Source: Adineta steineri (Eukaryota > Rotifera > Eurotatoria > Adinetida > Adinetidae). Taken from it: a DNA stretch of 64,000 bases. The notes under the pieces were generated by a model that was not told where the DNA came from, did not search any database, and was given only the letters and a program-made list of their open reading frames with translations. The stretch is taken from assembly GCA_905250115.1 (NCBI GenBank), contig CAJNOI010000103.1:278499-342498 (forward strand). Reading direction: 5' to 3'. Shown here one piece after another: positions 34,246-47,252 of this stretch (the first letter of the stretch is position 1; every line of letters starts with the position of its first letter). Position numbers and translations under genes: made by a program.

Positions 34246-34521
34246 TTAGATTGATCTTCCATGATCGTTTGATTGATTTGTTTCATTTGAAAGATTCGAT
34301 GATGAACTATTGTATGATGTCGAAGAATTCGTTTGATTAGTAGAATCATTTGTATTATTTATATTCAGATTATTCATTGATGATAATTCTCCTTGTTGAT
34401 GATCAGTAGTATTTCTATCACTGGAAATTTCTAAAAGTATTGTAAATAGAATAGAAAATAAATGTCATTTGCCTATTATTTTACTTTTATATGTACGTGG
34501 ATCACCTCCGTTTAAACTCAT
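34246..34521 (-). CDS. 73-aa Ser/Asn-rich small protein
   Basis: Two exons, 34485-34521 and 34246-34430, joined across a 54-nt GT-AG intron, give 73 aa: MSLNGGDPRTYKK, then a hydrophilic stretch made mostly of Ser, Asn, Thr and Gln (DRNTTDHQQGELSSMNNLN, NQTNSSTSYNSSSSN), ending HGRSI. A TATA box on the same strand (34614-34622) lies 93 bp upstream, supporting a real gene. No signal peptide, membrane span or domain; family not recognised. The conserved-looking first 12 residues are the part to search with. Confidence 0.45.
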
Positions 34522-34613
34522 AATGAATTTGATGATATAGAATATGAAGATGGCACGTGTACTTGCGTTAATATCGGCTGAGCTGAAGTGATAAGGAAAC
34601 GAATCACGATTCT

Positions 34614-34622
34614 CTTTTTATA
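34614..34622 (-). promoter_or_regulatory. TATA box of the 73-aa protein gene
   Basis: TATAAAAAG on the minus strand, 93 bp upstream of the ATG at 34521. Sequence and spacing fit a core promoter. Confidence 0.4.
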
Positions 34623-35732
34623 GTGGCACGAGACCAGGCTGATTTTCGAAGTATTTCGTTGCAAGGAATATTTTACTAGTACTTTTTTTTTCAATACAGT
34701 TTATATAGATAAATATAAAATAAACGTTCGTATTGTGTATTCTATATATACACAAAACAATCCAGACCAATTTTCTTTTTGTTATTTTTTGCTTTTTTCG
34801 TACTTTCTATTGATTATAAAGTCACGTGAAATAAGCCTGTGATTAGTCCAATACATTTTTGCAAGTCTATGTTTCATAGAAGAGCAATGGCGTGTAATCA
34901 AATACATACATACCAATTATTCACAATAAAAATAAATGATTCCATAGAAGAATGTATATAATAAACGAACAATACGATATCATCATTTTCGTTAAATTCC
35001 ACATCATATTTTTTATTCGATGTCTATTACTTTTAATTTTATTTTTAAATAAATATTTTGATCATTTTTTTTATCCGTCGTCTCTTTGTTTATCATTCAA
35101 AAGAACTATTTCTGAACTTATACATATTTAGTTTATGTCACCATCTTGTTTTTCTTTAATACTTGTTTTTTTAGCAAAAAAGAAGAGAGAGAGAGAGAGA
35201 AAAAAAGTGCAATGAAAAAGAAAACGCAAGAGAGACAGAAAAAGAAAAGTGAAACAAACACAACAAAAGAAGATTTCATGATTCTCATGTATGTGACGAT
35301 GCGCGTGTTGTTCGCTTATGCAATACATAGGACAGATAGACAAACACTCACACATGATTAACATCATCAATAAAAGAAGACAAAAACGAGCTAGATTTTT
35401 GAAGAAGAGAAAACAGAAGAAAACAGAAGAAAAAAAGAATGAACAGAGAACATAAGAAACGTACACGTCAAAGGATAAGGATCACAAAAGAAAACGAGCG
35501 ATAGTTTTTTCTTTGTAAATAATTAGGTTGCTGGAAGACAGATGTTGATTTAGTCATTATGTTAACTCCGTTTAAAACGATGAAATCAAGCAGACGAATA
35601 AAAGCATGTACAAAAACATGAGAAAAAAAAAGCAGCAACCATGAAGAAAAATACACACATAAGGTGACAAGAATATATTAAAAAAATCGAGTATGTGGAT
35701 TGTTTTTAATTTTTCCTAGTCTGAATAAAGGT
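34623..35732. other. intergenic / probable FMR1 3' UTR with purine-rich plus strand
   Basis: From about 35160 to 35660 the plus strand is strongly A/G-rich, including a (GA)n run at 35184-35200; in the FMR1 sense orientation it is U/C-rich and is probably its 3' UTR. Open frames here (35128-35466, 35146-35361) are composition artefacts rich in Phe/Cys/Leu or Lys/Glu. No gene is supported. Confidence 0.5.
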
Positions 35733-38700
35733 TTATTTGACACCATTACTTTGCTGTTTTGGCGGTCGTTGACCTTTTGGTCCACTACCATTTATCGTTT
35801 CTGATGGTATAATATCATTTGAATCGACTCCATTATTTGATGATGTTTGTTGAGGCTTTTTTGTTGATATTTGTTGCGATTGTCCACCAATACCGTAATT
35901 CTCTTCATAATATTCATTTGTGTTGTTGTTTATATTGTTATTATTATTATTATTATATCGATAGTTATTATTAGCCCCACCGCCTCGACTATTACGTGTA
36001 CTACCATAACGATAACGTTGTGATGCATACTGATCATTATACTGTTGTTGTCCTTCTAAATAAACAAAATTAATTCTAAGAAATAAATTAGTAATATCAC
36101 TACCATTATTATCTTGCGTATCAAATGTAGTATTTTCATTATCATTATTTCGACGACGATCATTATAACCTAAAATAAAGCAATTAATTATATGTATTAT
36201 GTATTATATATAAGTATTAGTCAAATACAGCAAAGCATGCTTCTGTTATTAAAGATATAATGTATTTATCTAGATACATGCGATCGATTATCTGGTTATG
36301 TATCAAAAAAAAAGCAAAAGAAATTAAAAAGCAGGCTTTTATTATATCCACACCTTGACGGTCTGGTAATGGTGGTCGACCACGTCTCCAGCCGCGTCGA
36401 CCACCTCGTCCACCAGCACCCCTCGGCAGCGTAGCTGAATGTATCATACTATCAGTACTATAGCCAGCCTCTTGTTGTTGTTCACTCTCGACCTGTGCCG
36501 CCCAGTCGCGATGTTTTCGGCTGGTACTAACCGTCGATGATGCTGCATCACCACACTCGCTGGCTTCATCTGTGAAGATAAATATTTTTATCCTTATTTC
36601 TCATATGGGACAATTTCGATTTTAAAAAAAAACGAATTTCTTCGAATGAAACTTACCACCAGTGCCAGCATCACTTTGTGTACCACCTCGATATAAATTA
36701 CCACCAGCACCTCGTCGTCCTCGACTACCACCAGAGAAATTAGATCGACGTAGTGATTGATTATTATAATTATCACCACCACCACCACGTTGTTGCGAAG
36801 GATATTGTTGTTGTTGATAACCTGATTCACGATAATTTCGTGTACTACCAGAATTACTCATTCGATCAGATTCATAACTAAAAATTTTCATAATTAATAA
36901 AATTCATGCAATGATTCATTGAAAAAAAAATGTTCTACTATCAAGACTTGATTTGGCAATTTCTTATTGAATTTTATCTCTATTCTATAAATTCAGTTTC
37001 TTGTATAAAAGATCACAATCTATTAGATTAAACTGATGTTTTGAATCAAATTGATTTAAATAATTGAAAGATATAAATTATTGCCAATACAATGTATCTC
37101 ATATTGACCAAGCTAGCTTCATTACTTATCAATATATGAGTCTTGATAATGTTTCATCGAGACTATATAGAAACTTTTGATCGAAGCCGACTACATTAAT
37201 TATGAATCGAATTCAATCCATCTATATCTAATTACTATTCAAGGAGTTTGGTCAATATGTACAGAACACCGTAGCAATATCATAAGATCTAATAGAATTC
37301 AAATGTTTATAAATATTGAAAAATGCTTAGTTCTTCAGCTTCTATATAATGTTTTAAATTGTATACGAATCTCTCATAATCAATATTGAATTCTTTTCTT
37401 TAGTAAAATAAATGAAAAAACATTGAGATGAAGGTCAAACTCAGTATATTTCTATATGAAGCCTATATTATTGATATTCATACCGTTGTTGTCGTCCGCT
37501 TTGATAACCCATTCCAGCAACCATATTCATTCCGGCTCCTTGTTGTGGTCCAATAATAGTACGAAATTGTTCATTAACTTGAGTTTTTTTCTCTTGTAAT
37601 TCGTCGAATTCCTAAATAAAAACAATAAATTTAAAATGAAAATAATTTTTTTTTTGTTTTGTTTTCTATTTACTTTTAAACAAGCCAAATGATAATCAAG
37701 TAAAACTTTAGCATTTGCGATACTTTCTGTTGTACCAACAAATATAAACGGAACTTGACTCTGTTAAAATAAAAAGATTCTTTTTTTATCTTTATAAATT
37801 TTAATTAAACATACAGGATAGCTACTTTCGTCGCGTGGTGCTGCTTGGTCGTTATCTCCTTCAATTTTTACACGAATAACACCGCTTTTATCAACGATTT
37901 CCTGAATAATATGGCCTTTTTTACCAATAACTTTGCCTAAATATTTAATATGACAATTATTCCAATAATAATTGTTTTTCTTTTTCTCTTACCTATAAGT
38001 TCTCTTGGTATTGAAACAACATCTTCAGTATATTCAAGTATATTACGTGCTTCTTTAACAGCTTTTTCAGTCTAGAAAATAAAAAAAAAAGATTTTCTTA
38101 ATTGATAATAAATATAAAATAATTGAATGACGCACATCACCAAATACTTTAATCGTACAAGTATCATCTTCGACTTCAATTGCTGTAATACCAGGTACCT
38201 CACGTGCTTTTAATATATTTGATCCATGAGAACCAATGGCAAGACCCATTAACTCAGTTTTAACAGTAAATTTTTCAAAAAATTTTGATGTTTGATTAAC
38301 CTTTATTCGCTATACAAAAAAATAAAATTTTATTTTTATTGAATATTTATTTTTTTCTTTCTATACTTCAAGTTGTTTAGAAACTTTTTCAGTTTCTTGT
38401 ACAAGTTTTGCTTTTGATCGTAAATTTCGAAAATGCATTTCAGATAATATTTGAGCACGGCGAAGTGTACTATCATTGTCAGACTACAAAAAAAATTTGA
38501 TTTAGAAAAATAAATAAATGTCAAAATAAAATTATTAATAGATTTACAAGAACAACAAGACATTCATTAGCTTTGTCATATCGAACAACAGCAGCACCTG
38601 TTGTTCGTTTGAAATCTTTGTGATTAGCTGGATTATTACAACTAGAAATAAATAATATGTTTATTAGAAAGAAACAAATAGATAACTCATACGCTTCTTG

Positions 38701-39337
38701 ACTCTCTTTAGGAACAGGTAATTCTATTCGTTTAAACATTGAATAATTTATCGGTGGACTAAAAGAAAAAAAAACGCTTTATAGATATTCAAAATCTATA
38801 TGTATTTACTTTGTGTTTGGACAGCGGATTTTATCGCTAGGTACAATATCCGAATAACTGGCGCCTTGAGCACTAACTTTATAATCAACAACAAAAAAAT
38901 CGCCTTTGAACATTTTAGCAGTAGCTGGCCACCAGCCCAATGGTTCATCTTCTTTTGCTTTTGAAAGTACCTAAGAAAAACGACAAACATATATTTGAAA
39001 ATCTTTGTAAATTACTAGATATACTTCGCACGGATCGCCAGGTGATAATTTCTTAAGATCACTTGATTCAGGCGGAAGTCGAATACGATTCTCGGAGAAG
39101 GGAATTTTTGATGGAGGGAAAAAACTATAAGAAAAAAAAAAATATCAAAATTTATTTTTGTATAAATATAAAAATTGTTATTACTCTTGATCATATTTGA
39201 CATCAATACCGGTTGCATCCACATCATGTACGTATGCCTTAAAAAGAAAATTGTTTCATTTGTAAGAATAATATACGATAACTTACTTTATAGTAGGCAC
39301 CATTGGGATGTCCCACTTCAACGCTAAGATCGTTCAT
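35733..39337 (-). CDS. FMR1: FMR1/FXR family RNA-binding translational regulator
   Basis: Binds mRNA and represses translation in the cytoplasm. Sixteen exons keep phase: 39287-39337, 39185-39237, 39025-39124, 38810-38970, 38693-38758, 38548-38641, 38367-38483, 38136-38309, 37993-38071, 37815-37936, 37674-37760, 37484-37611, 36657-36877, 36354-36569, 36104-36169, 35733-36055, giving 685 aa. Tandem Agenet/Tudor domains (1-125: [25 protein letters not shown]), [22 protein letters not shown]1 (about 225-285, GSHGSN loop) and KH2 (about 290-375, [19 protein letters not shown]) are clear. KH2 lacks the long variable insert of human FMRP. VLLDYHL and a Gly/Arg/Asn-rich RGG region follow, and the end KQQSNGVK echoes FMRP. 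Intron 12 is 606 nt; the intron 8 donor is GTGCGT. Confidence 0.96.
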
Positions 39338-40006
39338 TTGTAATTATTTAGAAATAAATATAGTTAATCAGATCAAACGCCCTTAATGAGGCGATAATAA
39401 CAACAACAAGAGAATTTATTAGTATTAATATACTTTAATTCATACAGTTGACAATCGCTTTCAATGTTCTTTTCTGATTTGCTTGACTCTTAGTAAAGAG
39501 AGATAATATCTACAATATAACCCTAGATTATGCAATGAAAGTTAATAACCTTCTAACTATATATATATATAAATATCATTATATATAGATGTACATATAC
39601 ATAAAAGAACGATTCGACTGATTTCAGTAATAATCTGTTAAATAATAATAATGTTGTTCTCTCGTTTTCTATAATGTGAAACAAGTTCGAGTAGGAAAGT
39701 GAACAGAAGGAAGAATTGTTTGTTTATTTACTTTTTTTTCTTTCACAAATACGGATTTGCTAATAAATTATCTGTTGGTAAAGATTGGAATGACCTCTAT
39801 TGCCAAAAAAAATGGTAGAAAATATCTACCAAGAAATATTACATATCTTTTTAACAACACATTTATATTGACATTCGTTTACTTATCAAACAACTATATA
39901 TAATGAAAAAAATATTTTTCAAGATGTCGCATGTAGACACATGCATTAATCGTATTAAAAAGTAAAAAATCGATACAAAAAAGATAAACTATATATATAT
40001 ATTTCA
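39338..40006. other. FMR1 upstream region
   Basis: 669 bp between the FMR1 start and the stop of the membrane-protein gene, both on the minus strand. It holds the FMR1 promoter and AT dinucleotide runs (about 39562-39571). No gene is seen. Confidence 0.5.
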
Positions 40007-40547
40007 TTAAAATGCAATTCTTATCGATTCTGTTGGTTCTTCCGACGTTGTCACTGCTGCTGCGGTTGTAATTGGATTTAATGCTAAATCATTATTAGTT
40101 GTTGATACTTCTTGAACAGTTTGTTCATAGGATGGTGGTTTATCAAAACCATTTGCTGACCTAGATGTATAATGTGGTGGGTAAGGATAATTAAATGATG
40201 ATGATGCTTGACTTTGTTGATCAGTATTATAAATTGGAATAATTGTTGCCATATAAGTTTGTTGATGTTCTATGAAAAAATAAATAAATAAATCAAAATG
40301 ATAATTGTTTTTCTAAATTCTACGTCGTCTTAATTGTCTTTGTCTACAACGAAGATAAATATATGCAAGCATGATGATCAATAGAATAGCTAATGGTACA
40401 ATAACTCCTACAGCACTGAAATACAAATAAACGACAGTACTTTAATTTAATTAATATATAAAACTTGTGATTTCTTTACATATAGGTTGTTAGATGAGAT
40501 GAACAATATTCATATTGATTGGTGTCCGAATCGAAACATAAACCCAT
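40007..40547 (-). CDS. single-pass membrane protein with cytosolic PPxY motif
   Basis: Three exons, 40480-40547, 40324-40415 and 40007-40269, join in phase to 140 aa. A short N-terminal segment with two cysteines (GLCFDSD, EYCSSH) precedes one membrane helix (about 23-44: AVGVIVPLAILLIIMLAYIYL), a basic stop-transfer (RCRQRQLRRRQ), and a cytosolic tail rich in Pro, Tyr, Ser and Thr. The tail carries KPPSYEQ (about 98), a PPxY ligand for WW domains such as those of NEDD4-type ubiquitin ligases, and YPYPPHY. No cleavable signal is visible, so it is probably an N-out signal-anchor protein. It resembles small adaptor families (WBP1/VOPP1, CYYR1, Shisa-like) in layout but I cannot assign one. Confidence 0.72.
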
Positions 40548-43124
40548 TTGTATATTAATTTAACAATTATAAATAAACACAGACTACAAGATGTTCAATA
40601 AATAGTAATTTCTTTTCTCAAATGAATAATGTCGTCAATCGATTCTGTCCTTTGCTTGATCAACAATACAGTTTTCTTTTTTTGCGGTTCTTTTTTTCAT
40701 TCCTTCGTCGCTTGATGTAATAAATATGTACAAAAAAAATATGACAGGCGTATCTTTTTTAGCTCTGCACCTTTTTTGCTTGCTTCTGTCGTACGGCATA
40801 AACGTGTACCCTATTGACTCGGCGTCACGCTTGGCGCTCGTAGAAATCAATGAATTCGTAATTATTCAAAAAAAAATCCTTACCTTCGCTCAATCGATAT
40901 GCCCTTGAACGCTTTTTGTTCGGAATATATTTCTATGACTTGCTTGTCATTTTTTTCGCAGACAAAGACAAAATTCATGTCTTTTATTAAACATATATGA
41001 TAGATTATATTCGATATTGATAGAATCATTTAACAAAGAAAAAAGAAGAGACATTATTTTAATTCATCAGATAATCATCATAATTGAAAATGAATATGAA
41101 CCAAGGATACAGACAAAAATTAGATATTAATCAAATTGATATATGAATATATTTGTTTATCATTTTTTGTATCTTTTACGTTCAATTACAGCATTTTCAT
41201 ACAGGTCTTTCTTAATATTGACTTTGATAACTTCGAAATAGATGATATATATATATATATTCAAAATCTATCTTGATGAGCAGGTATACGTTGATATTTT
41301 ATTTCTTACGAGTAACTTCAATATTAATGATGGTTTATGATAGAAGATTTGATATACATATAAATATAAGTTTATACATACATGCATTTGATATCATAGT
41401 ATATAGTTTGCTTATATAACAAGTGATAATGAATCTTGTTAGTCGTACAATGTTATATGTTAAACTTTTATACGTTTAATAATTTTAATTTAGAACGAAC
41501 TAAATATTTCTAATGATGTATAAGATTATTTTACTTAACAGTACATGACCAGGGAGAGTAAACGAAGGAATACTCAACTAAAGTCGTACAAATCCGAAAA
41601 CTTAAATATGACCTATGAAACTTCTCGAATAGTACATTCTTATTTACATATAGAAATCTCTTTCATTAGAATGCCGGTTAAGATATCGAATTTTATTATT
41701 CTATAAAAAGTGTGTAGTATACTGCAGATTTTCAAAAAAATAAAATGTTATTTCAGATACTAATCTGATACTATACATATATAAATAAGCCATACGACAA
41801 AGATAATCTAGAAACTCTATCTTTCATCAGAATACTGCAGGTGTCTCTACAAACTAGATACATAAGAATTTAAATCCTAAATCGAGAAAAATATTTGATT
41901 AGTTTTGTATCTTCAGCTTCTTCTTAAAAATTTTATTAACATTGAATTATCGAGATGTCCCCCCTAACAAATCATGGTTCATTTTGATTGCTATTATTTC
42001 AGTATACAAAGACAAACTTAAAGTAAATATAAACATCATGTTCTCTTCATTGCGCCCGTCTGTCTCTTAGACTTTGCTTTCGAAATTATCCCATTCGAAC
42101 TTTTGTTGTCTTATTGAATAGAATGTCAATGATCAAGGCTATTTAATGTGAAGATATTTCGATGAAATTATCATCCTATTTGGAAAAAAAAGCAAAATAT
42201 TTGAATATAACTACATATTTTTGCTTTTATTCATCAGAATCGATCAAAGACAAAATGTTTATAGAAAAACAGAGAAAAAAAATAATAATATTTTCATTAT
42301 TTTCTCATGTTCTTTTTTTTTCGAGGATAAACACCAGATTATAGCCAACAATTAATGAAGACGATACAAATCAAAGAAAGAAAATGACATTTTTCACACA
42401 CACACACACACACACAAATATTTTTAAACAATTTGAGATTTTTTTTTTTCTTCTTCTTTTCTTTTCGTCACAGAGGTAGCAAAACAAAACAATAGACAAG
42501 ATATATTTTTTTTTCGTGTGCAAAGAATTATCAGACATTTGGTTTGAAGGAGAAGCAAAAAAAAACAAGAAAAAAAAACAAGAAGTGCAGCACTTTTTTG
42601 TTTCTGTATATATGCAAAAAAAACGAAAGAAAGTGAATGAATGAACAATCGCAAATTCGTCTAATCTACTACACAGTCTAACTCATGCAGAAAAAAGAAA
42701 AAAAAAAGTAAAGAAAAGAAACCACATTATAGATACACATGACCTGCGCGCGCGAGTTATTTATTAAACAGGTATCACTGAGACCGTACATAAATTTGCC
42801 TATATGGAAGCAATAAGAAATAATTCCTGATAATCTAACAGAAGATATATATGTATATGGGAGAGCACCACCCATTTTTAGAAGAAAAGAAAAATAAATG
42901 CGGGCAGATAAACGACTATACCCACAGTGAAGAATAATTAGATGGATACATATTGATTTTCTCTCTCTCTTTTTTTTTAAAAAAACACACAAACTCACTG
43001 TTGATGATTTAAGAACAAAGATAGACAAAAACAAAATTGCGAGACGTTTATACACACGGATATATATAAATATGTATATATATATTTTTATTATTTCTTT
43101 TTTTTTTAATCTCCATTCATTATA
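40548..43124. other. 2.6-kb intergenic with simple repeats
   Basis: Contains a (CA)n run, AT runs and homopolymers, mostly downstream of the PIM-like kinase and likely including its 3' UTR (42.4-43.1 kb). The 40741-40908 plus-strand frame begins with a signal-like sequence and is discussed as a finding. Nothing else is supported. Confidence 0.45.
42395..42416. repeat. (CA)n microsatellite
   Basis: An uninterrupted run of CA dinucleotides, about eleven units. Confidence 0.9.
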
Positions 43125-46100
43125 TTAACCTTTAACCCAAGCATGTTCAAGTAAACTTTCAAGGGACGGTCGTCGATCAGGATTTTGTGCGAGACAACGT
43201 TGAATTAAATTTTTTAATTCCGGTGATAGATGTGGTTTAAGAACTAATTTATATCCAGTTATCTCGTCTTCATTTTCAAAAGGTAAACTTCCACAAACCT
43301 AAAATATTTCAAACAAAATAAATTTTTCTATTGAAAAAGAATTCATTTTCTACGAACCATATCATACAGTAATACACCAAGTGTCCATACAGTTGATGGT
43401 ACACCAGTATAACGTTTTTTTAAAATATATTCCGGTGATTTATACTGTTTTGTTCCATGAAAATCTGAATAATAAGATGTCGAAGATTTATAAATGGCAC
43501 TGGCACCAAAATCAATCAATACAAGTGATTCTGAATCAAGATCAACTAAAATATTTTCACTTTTAAGATCACGATGTACAACGCCCTTTCTAAAAATAGA
43601 AACATTTAAAAATAGATATATGAATGACGTAAGAATATTTCTATTAATCATAATCAAGAAGACAACAGCTGCTGCTAACAGTTTAAACAACAAATGATTA
43701 GTATTTATTTATTCTAATATTTTAATACGGATAAATCCTTGTTTTTAATATTAGCATTGAAAAAAAGAGACGCCATCTTTTCAAGTATCGACCTTGGCCT
43801 ATAATCACTCTTTTTGCTAACGGCGTTTTTTTACGTCTGATGTTAATACCGTAGGGTTTTGTGATTTATCTCTAACACGTTGTTACTTTATAATAGTCTC
43901 CAGACTTAATAAAATTTATTCTCTATTTCTTTTAGCATTTGTTGTATCTTTTCTTACAGACGTTGTCTCAACCAATTCAGACATATATCATAATCAATCT
44001 TAATAAGCCTTGTAATAATCGAAACAGTACTTCATGTCACTAGTGTCTTAATTCTAGGTCTAAAAATATCTTTTCTTATGATCTAAATCATATTTGTGAT
44101 AATCTTAATGTGAATTCTTTATATCTTACCGTAACATGGCATAATTGATATGAACTAATTGTTGAAAGAATTTTCTAGCTGTTGCTTCACTAAGTCGTCC
44201 ACGATCTTTCGATTCTAGAAAATCGAATAAATCTTGACAATTACGTAGACGTTCCATGACTAATATCCAATGTTGACCATTCTCAAAATAATCATAAACA
44301 TGAATAATACCTAAATGAATTGAAAAACAAAGAGATCTTATTAGAAAATATAAATTAGTTAGGAATATACCTTGTATTTCATGTACAGCTTTATGTAATA
44401 AAATTTCTGCTGGATATTTTTTCTGACTAATCATTAACCAATTTTTTGTTTTTTCTTTTGGAATAAATTTGACTACAACTTGTTTATTATCACTTAAACG
44501 AATACCTTCATGTATATCAGAAAATCCTCCACTACGTACAAAATCACCCAATTGATAATAATCACAAAAATTCGATTTAACAACATCAAATCGTACCATA
44601 TTAAATAAATTTTGTTCAATTGTTAATGTATCAACAGTTGAACAATAAGCTGCTGATTTAATAGGTATAGGTACAGCTGGACTTGAATTTGTTGTTGGAT
44701 TATTTTGTGTACGTGTATGATTTATTAGAAATTCTTTTTTCGTTGTTAGTGATAATGAAGATGATGATGATGATGAAGATGTATTGGAACAACTTGATGG
44801 AAATTGTAATGGATCATTTTCATATGGACGATATGTATTAAAACGTTTTGTTATAGATGTTGAAGAATTTTGTTCAATGGAATTTGTTGTTGTAGATGAT
44901 GACGATGATGATGGCGGTGGTGGTGATGGTTGATCTTGTTCACGATAAAATCCCACTGGTAATATACGTGTTGACATGAATGATGATGTATCAATAATTT
45001 CGTTCAAAGACGATGTTGAAGATGATGATGAAAGAGAAAAAACTGCTACACTACTACTACGATGTTCATCATTGGTATGTAAAGATGATGATGATGACGA
45101 AGATGATGATGATATTGAGTCCACCTCTGATAATTTATTATTGTGATCGTCTATAAAATGAAAATAAATAAATATAAATATATATATTCAATAAATTTCA
45201 AATTTGATGAAATGTAAAAAAAAGAAAGAAGCTAAATATACATAAACACACACGCACGCTTGTTCTGTTTGCTTGGTTTGACCGTTTAGAAGCAATGTAC
45301 AATCAGCTATTTTTTCTTCTTCTTTCTTTCTTTCTTTCTTTCTGCAACTGGCCGGTCGATGTCCAGCGTATGTATATGGGTACGCGACAACACTTCACCG
45401 AATTTTTTTCTTCTTCTTCTTCTTTTTCTCTCTTTTTTCCTTTGCACTAACCTATTTTATATATATATATATATACACTCACTCGTTCGACAGCTGAAAC
45501 GAATATGTACTCGGCCGTCTACAATTGAAGCTGTCCGGGGATACACTATTTTTCTCTTGTCTTGACACTTATGCTGTCTCCTTTTCTCTTGTCAGTGCAA
45601 TAATTTTTTTCTTCTTCTCTTCTCTTCGCGGTTTCTTTTCTCATCCAATACTATTATAGCGCATATACGTTCAAGGTTCCTTCTTTATATGAGTACATAC
45701 TGCAATCTGTCACATACTTTCTAGCTGATGCTGTAGTTAAAGTTACGTAATGCAAAAGAAAGAAGGAAAAAAAAGCCACAGAAAGGGGGAGAGAGAGAGA
45801 AAAAGAATTGTCAAAAATGATTCGTTGCTTGATGTTTGCTTGTTGAGCAGACGAATATATTGATGTGTGTTAGGTTTAACCGCAAAGCGAGAGAGAGAGA
45901 GGGAAAGCATTTTGTATTAAAGAGAGAAAAAAATCAAGGAAGAAAGAACTATCATATGAAACAACGATGAAGAGAAGAAAAAGAAAAAGAACAGTTTCTT
46001 CACAACAAGACAAAAATGGTAAAGAGAAAAAAAAAGCGAGAGGTTTGCGGTCGACTGTCGAGGCTGTATAGAACAAACATGCATGTCTATCCCACGCGTA

Positions 46101-47252
46101 GAAACATACGGTTTTGACGACGGCAAAGAATTGCTTATGTAAAGAGACGGATAAAAATCATATGTTTCGCTTTTTTTTATCTTGTGTTTGTCATTTACGA
46201 CAAGGTCGTCAAGACTTTCCTTTGCGTTCATACACGGAGATTAATTTAATTTGTTTCTCTATTATCAATAATAATAATAATAAAAAAAAGAAGAAGAAGG
46301 CGAAGACGAAGAAGAAAAAGAAAAAGAAGAAGAAGAAGAAGAGAATGTCCTTGCAAAGGACACATCTAGAACTTCAACAAAATAATAACAACAAAAAACA
46401 AAACTTCCTTTTTTCTATCTTATAAGGCTTTCTTTTATTGACTTTTACTATAACTGTCGAGACCTTGTAATGTCGCCAATACCATGTTCTATACTACATT
46501 ACTAGTATACATAACAACCTTGCTGTTCAATATGTGATCTAAGCAACTGATCGAACAAGAAAGAGAGAGAGAGACAGAAAAAATGTGTAATTAGCCATAA
46601 AACCTTGATGTATGCATTGCGATCAAACGATCAATTGAAAAAAAAGAAACTCAAGGTTATATAATGACAAAACCCGTTTTTTTACTATCGATCAATAAGA
46701 TTGAAAGAACGAGAAGAGAAAAAAAAGTACAAATTTAAAACCGACATTTTAAAAAAATAGAAGAAGAAGTGTATGTATTTGTTGTGTAAAGGGTGATGTC
46801 GGCTACTATGATAAAATATACACAGCAACAATAAGTGAATACATACAAAAGAAACAGATGTTGTCTATGTAAACATACCAACAGACAGATAGTCTATTCG
46901 ATCAAGAAAATTAGAGAAAGGATTATCGAGTAAGCAAACTATCATGACAACCAATCATTGCCTATAATGCAGGTGATGTGGAAACGATAATAACAATGTA
47001 TTTTCCTTTATTATTCTAAGAAAACTTTCATACGAAATCAATTCAATTTATCTAATTAACAAAAAATCTTTTCCTTGTTTTCGGTTTTTTTCTATTTAAA
47101 TACTTACTTAAATTTGGTGTCGCACTGACTACCTTGGTTTCGTTGATAGATTTACATAAATGTCTTACATAATAGGGTAATCTATTTGTGAGAGATACAA
47201 TCTGACAGTCATTAACATCATTGATCTCTGGTAAAGTCATTGAATGTGCCAT
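43125..47252 (-). CDS. PIM-like serine/threonine protein kinase
   Basis: Five exons keep phase: 47108-47252, 44371-45150, 44130-44310, 43358-43589, 43125-43298, giving 503 aa. Exon 2 is open to its acceptor at 45151 but lacks an ATG (its first long frame starts with GTG), and the 47.2-kb exon is the only upstream piece with an ATG and matching phase; that link is inferred. Residues 59-230 are poly-Ser and Pro-rich. The kinase domain (about 246-500) shows a Gly loop lacking the usual third Gly ([11 protein letters not shown]), catalytic Lys in [21 protein letters not shown] and [22 protein letters not shown] hallmarks are [16 protein letters not shown] and the [11 protein letters not shown] activation segment. 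PIM kinases are constitutively active and controlled mainly by expression. No regulatory domain follows the kinase. Confidence 0.85.
45321..45342. repeat. (CTTT)n microsatellite
   Basis: About five and a half TTTC tetranucleotide units inside the long kinase intron. Confidence 0.85.
46267..46345. repeat. AAT then GAA-rich low-complexity block
   Basis: An AAT trinucleotide run (46267-46284) passes into a nearly pure purine GAA/GAAAAA tract to 46345, inside the long kinase intron. Confidence 0.8.

Larger units (their letters stand above)
45151..47107 (-). other. 1.96-kb intron of the PIM-like kinase, rich in simple repeats
   Basis: Bounded by TTAA|GTAAGTA and TTTTATAG|ACG on the minus strand, joining in phase. 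It is some 35 times longer than the usual introns here and holds a (CTTT)n run, (TA)n, and an AAT/GAA-rich block. Open frames within it are low-complexity artefacts. Confidence 0.6.

Noticed and set aside
35128..35466. 112-codon minus-strand frame rich in Phe, Cys and Leu
   Set aside because: Looks like membrane protein only because the strand is T/C-rich; no start context or homology.
37177..37389. 70-codon plus-strand frame inside FMR1 intron 12
   Set aside because: No recognisable feature; considered as a nested gene but nothing supports it.
46114..46425. 103-codon plus-strand frame with long Lys run
   Set aside because: Lysine run is the translation of the GAA/AAG repeat in an intron.
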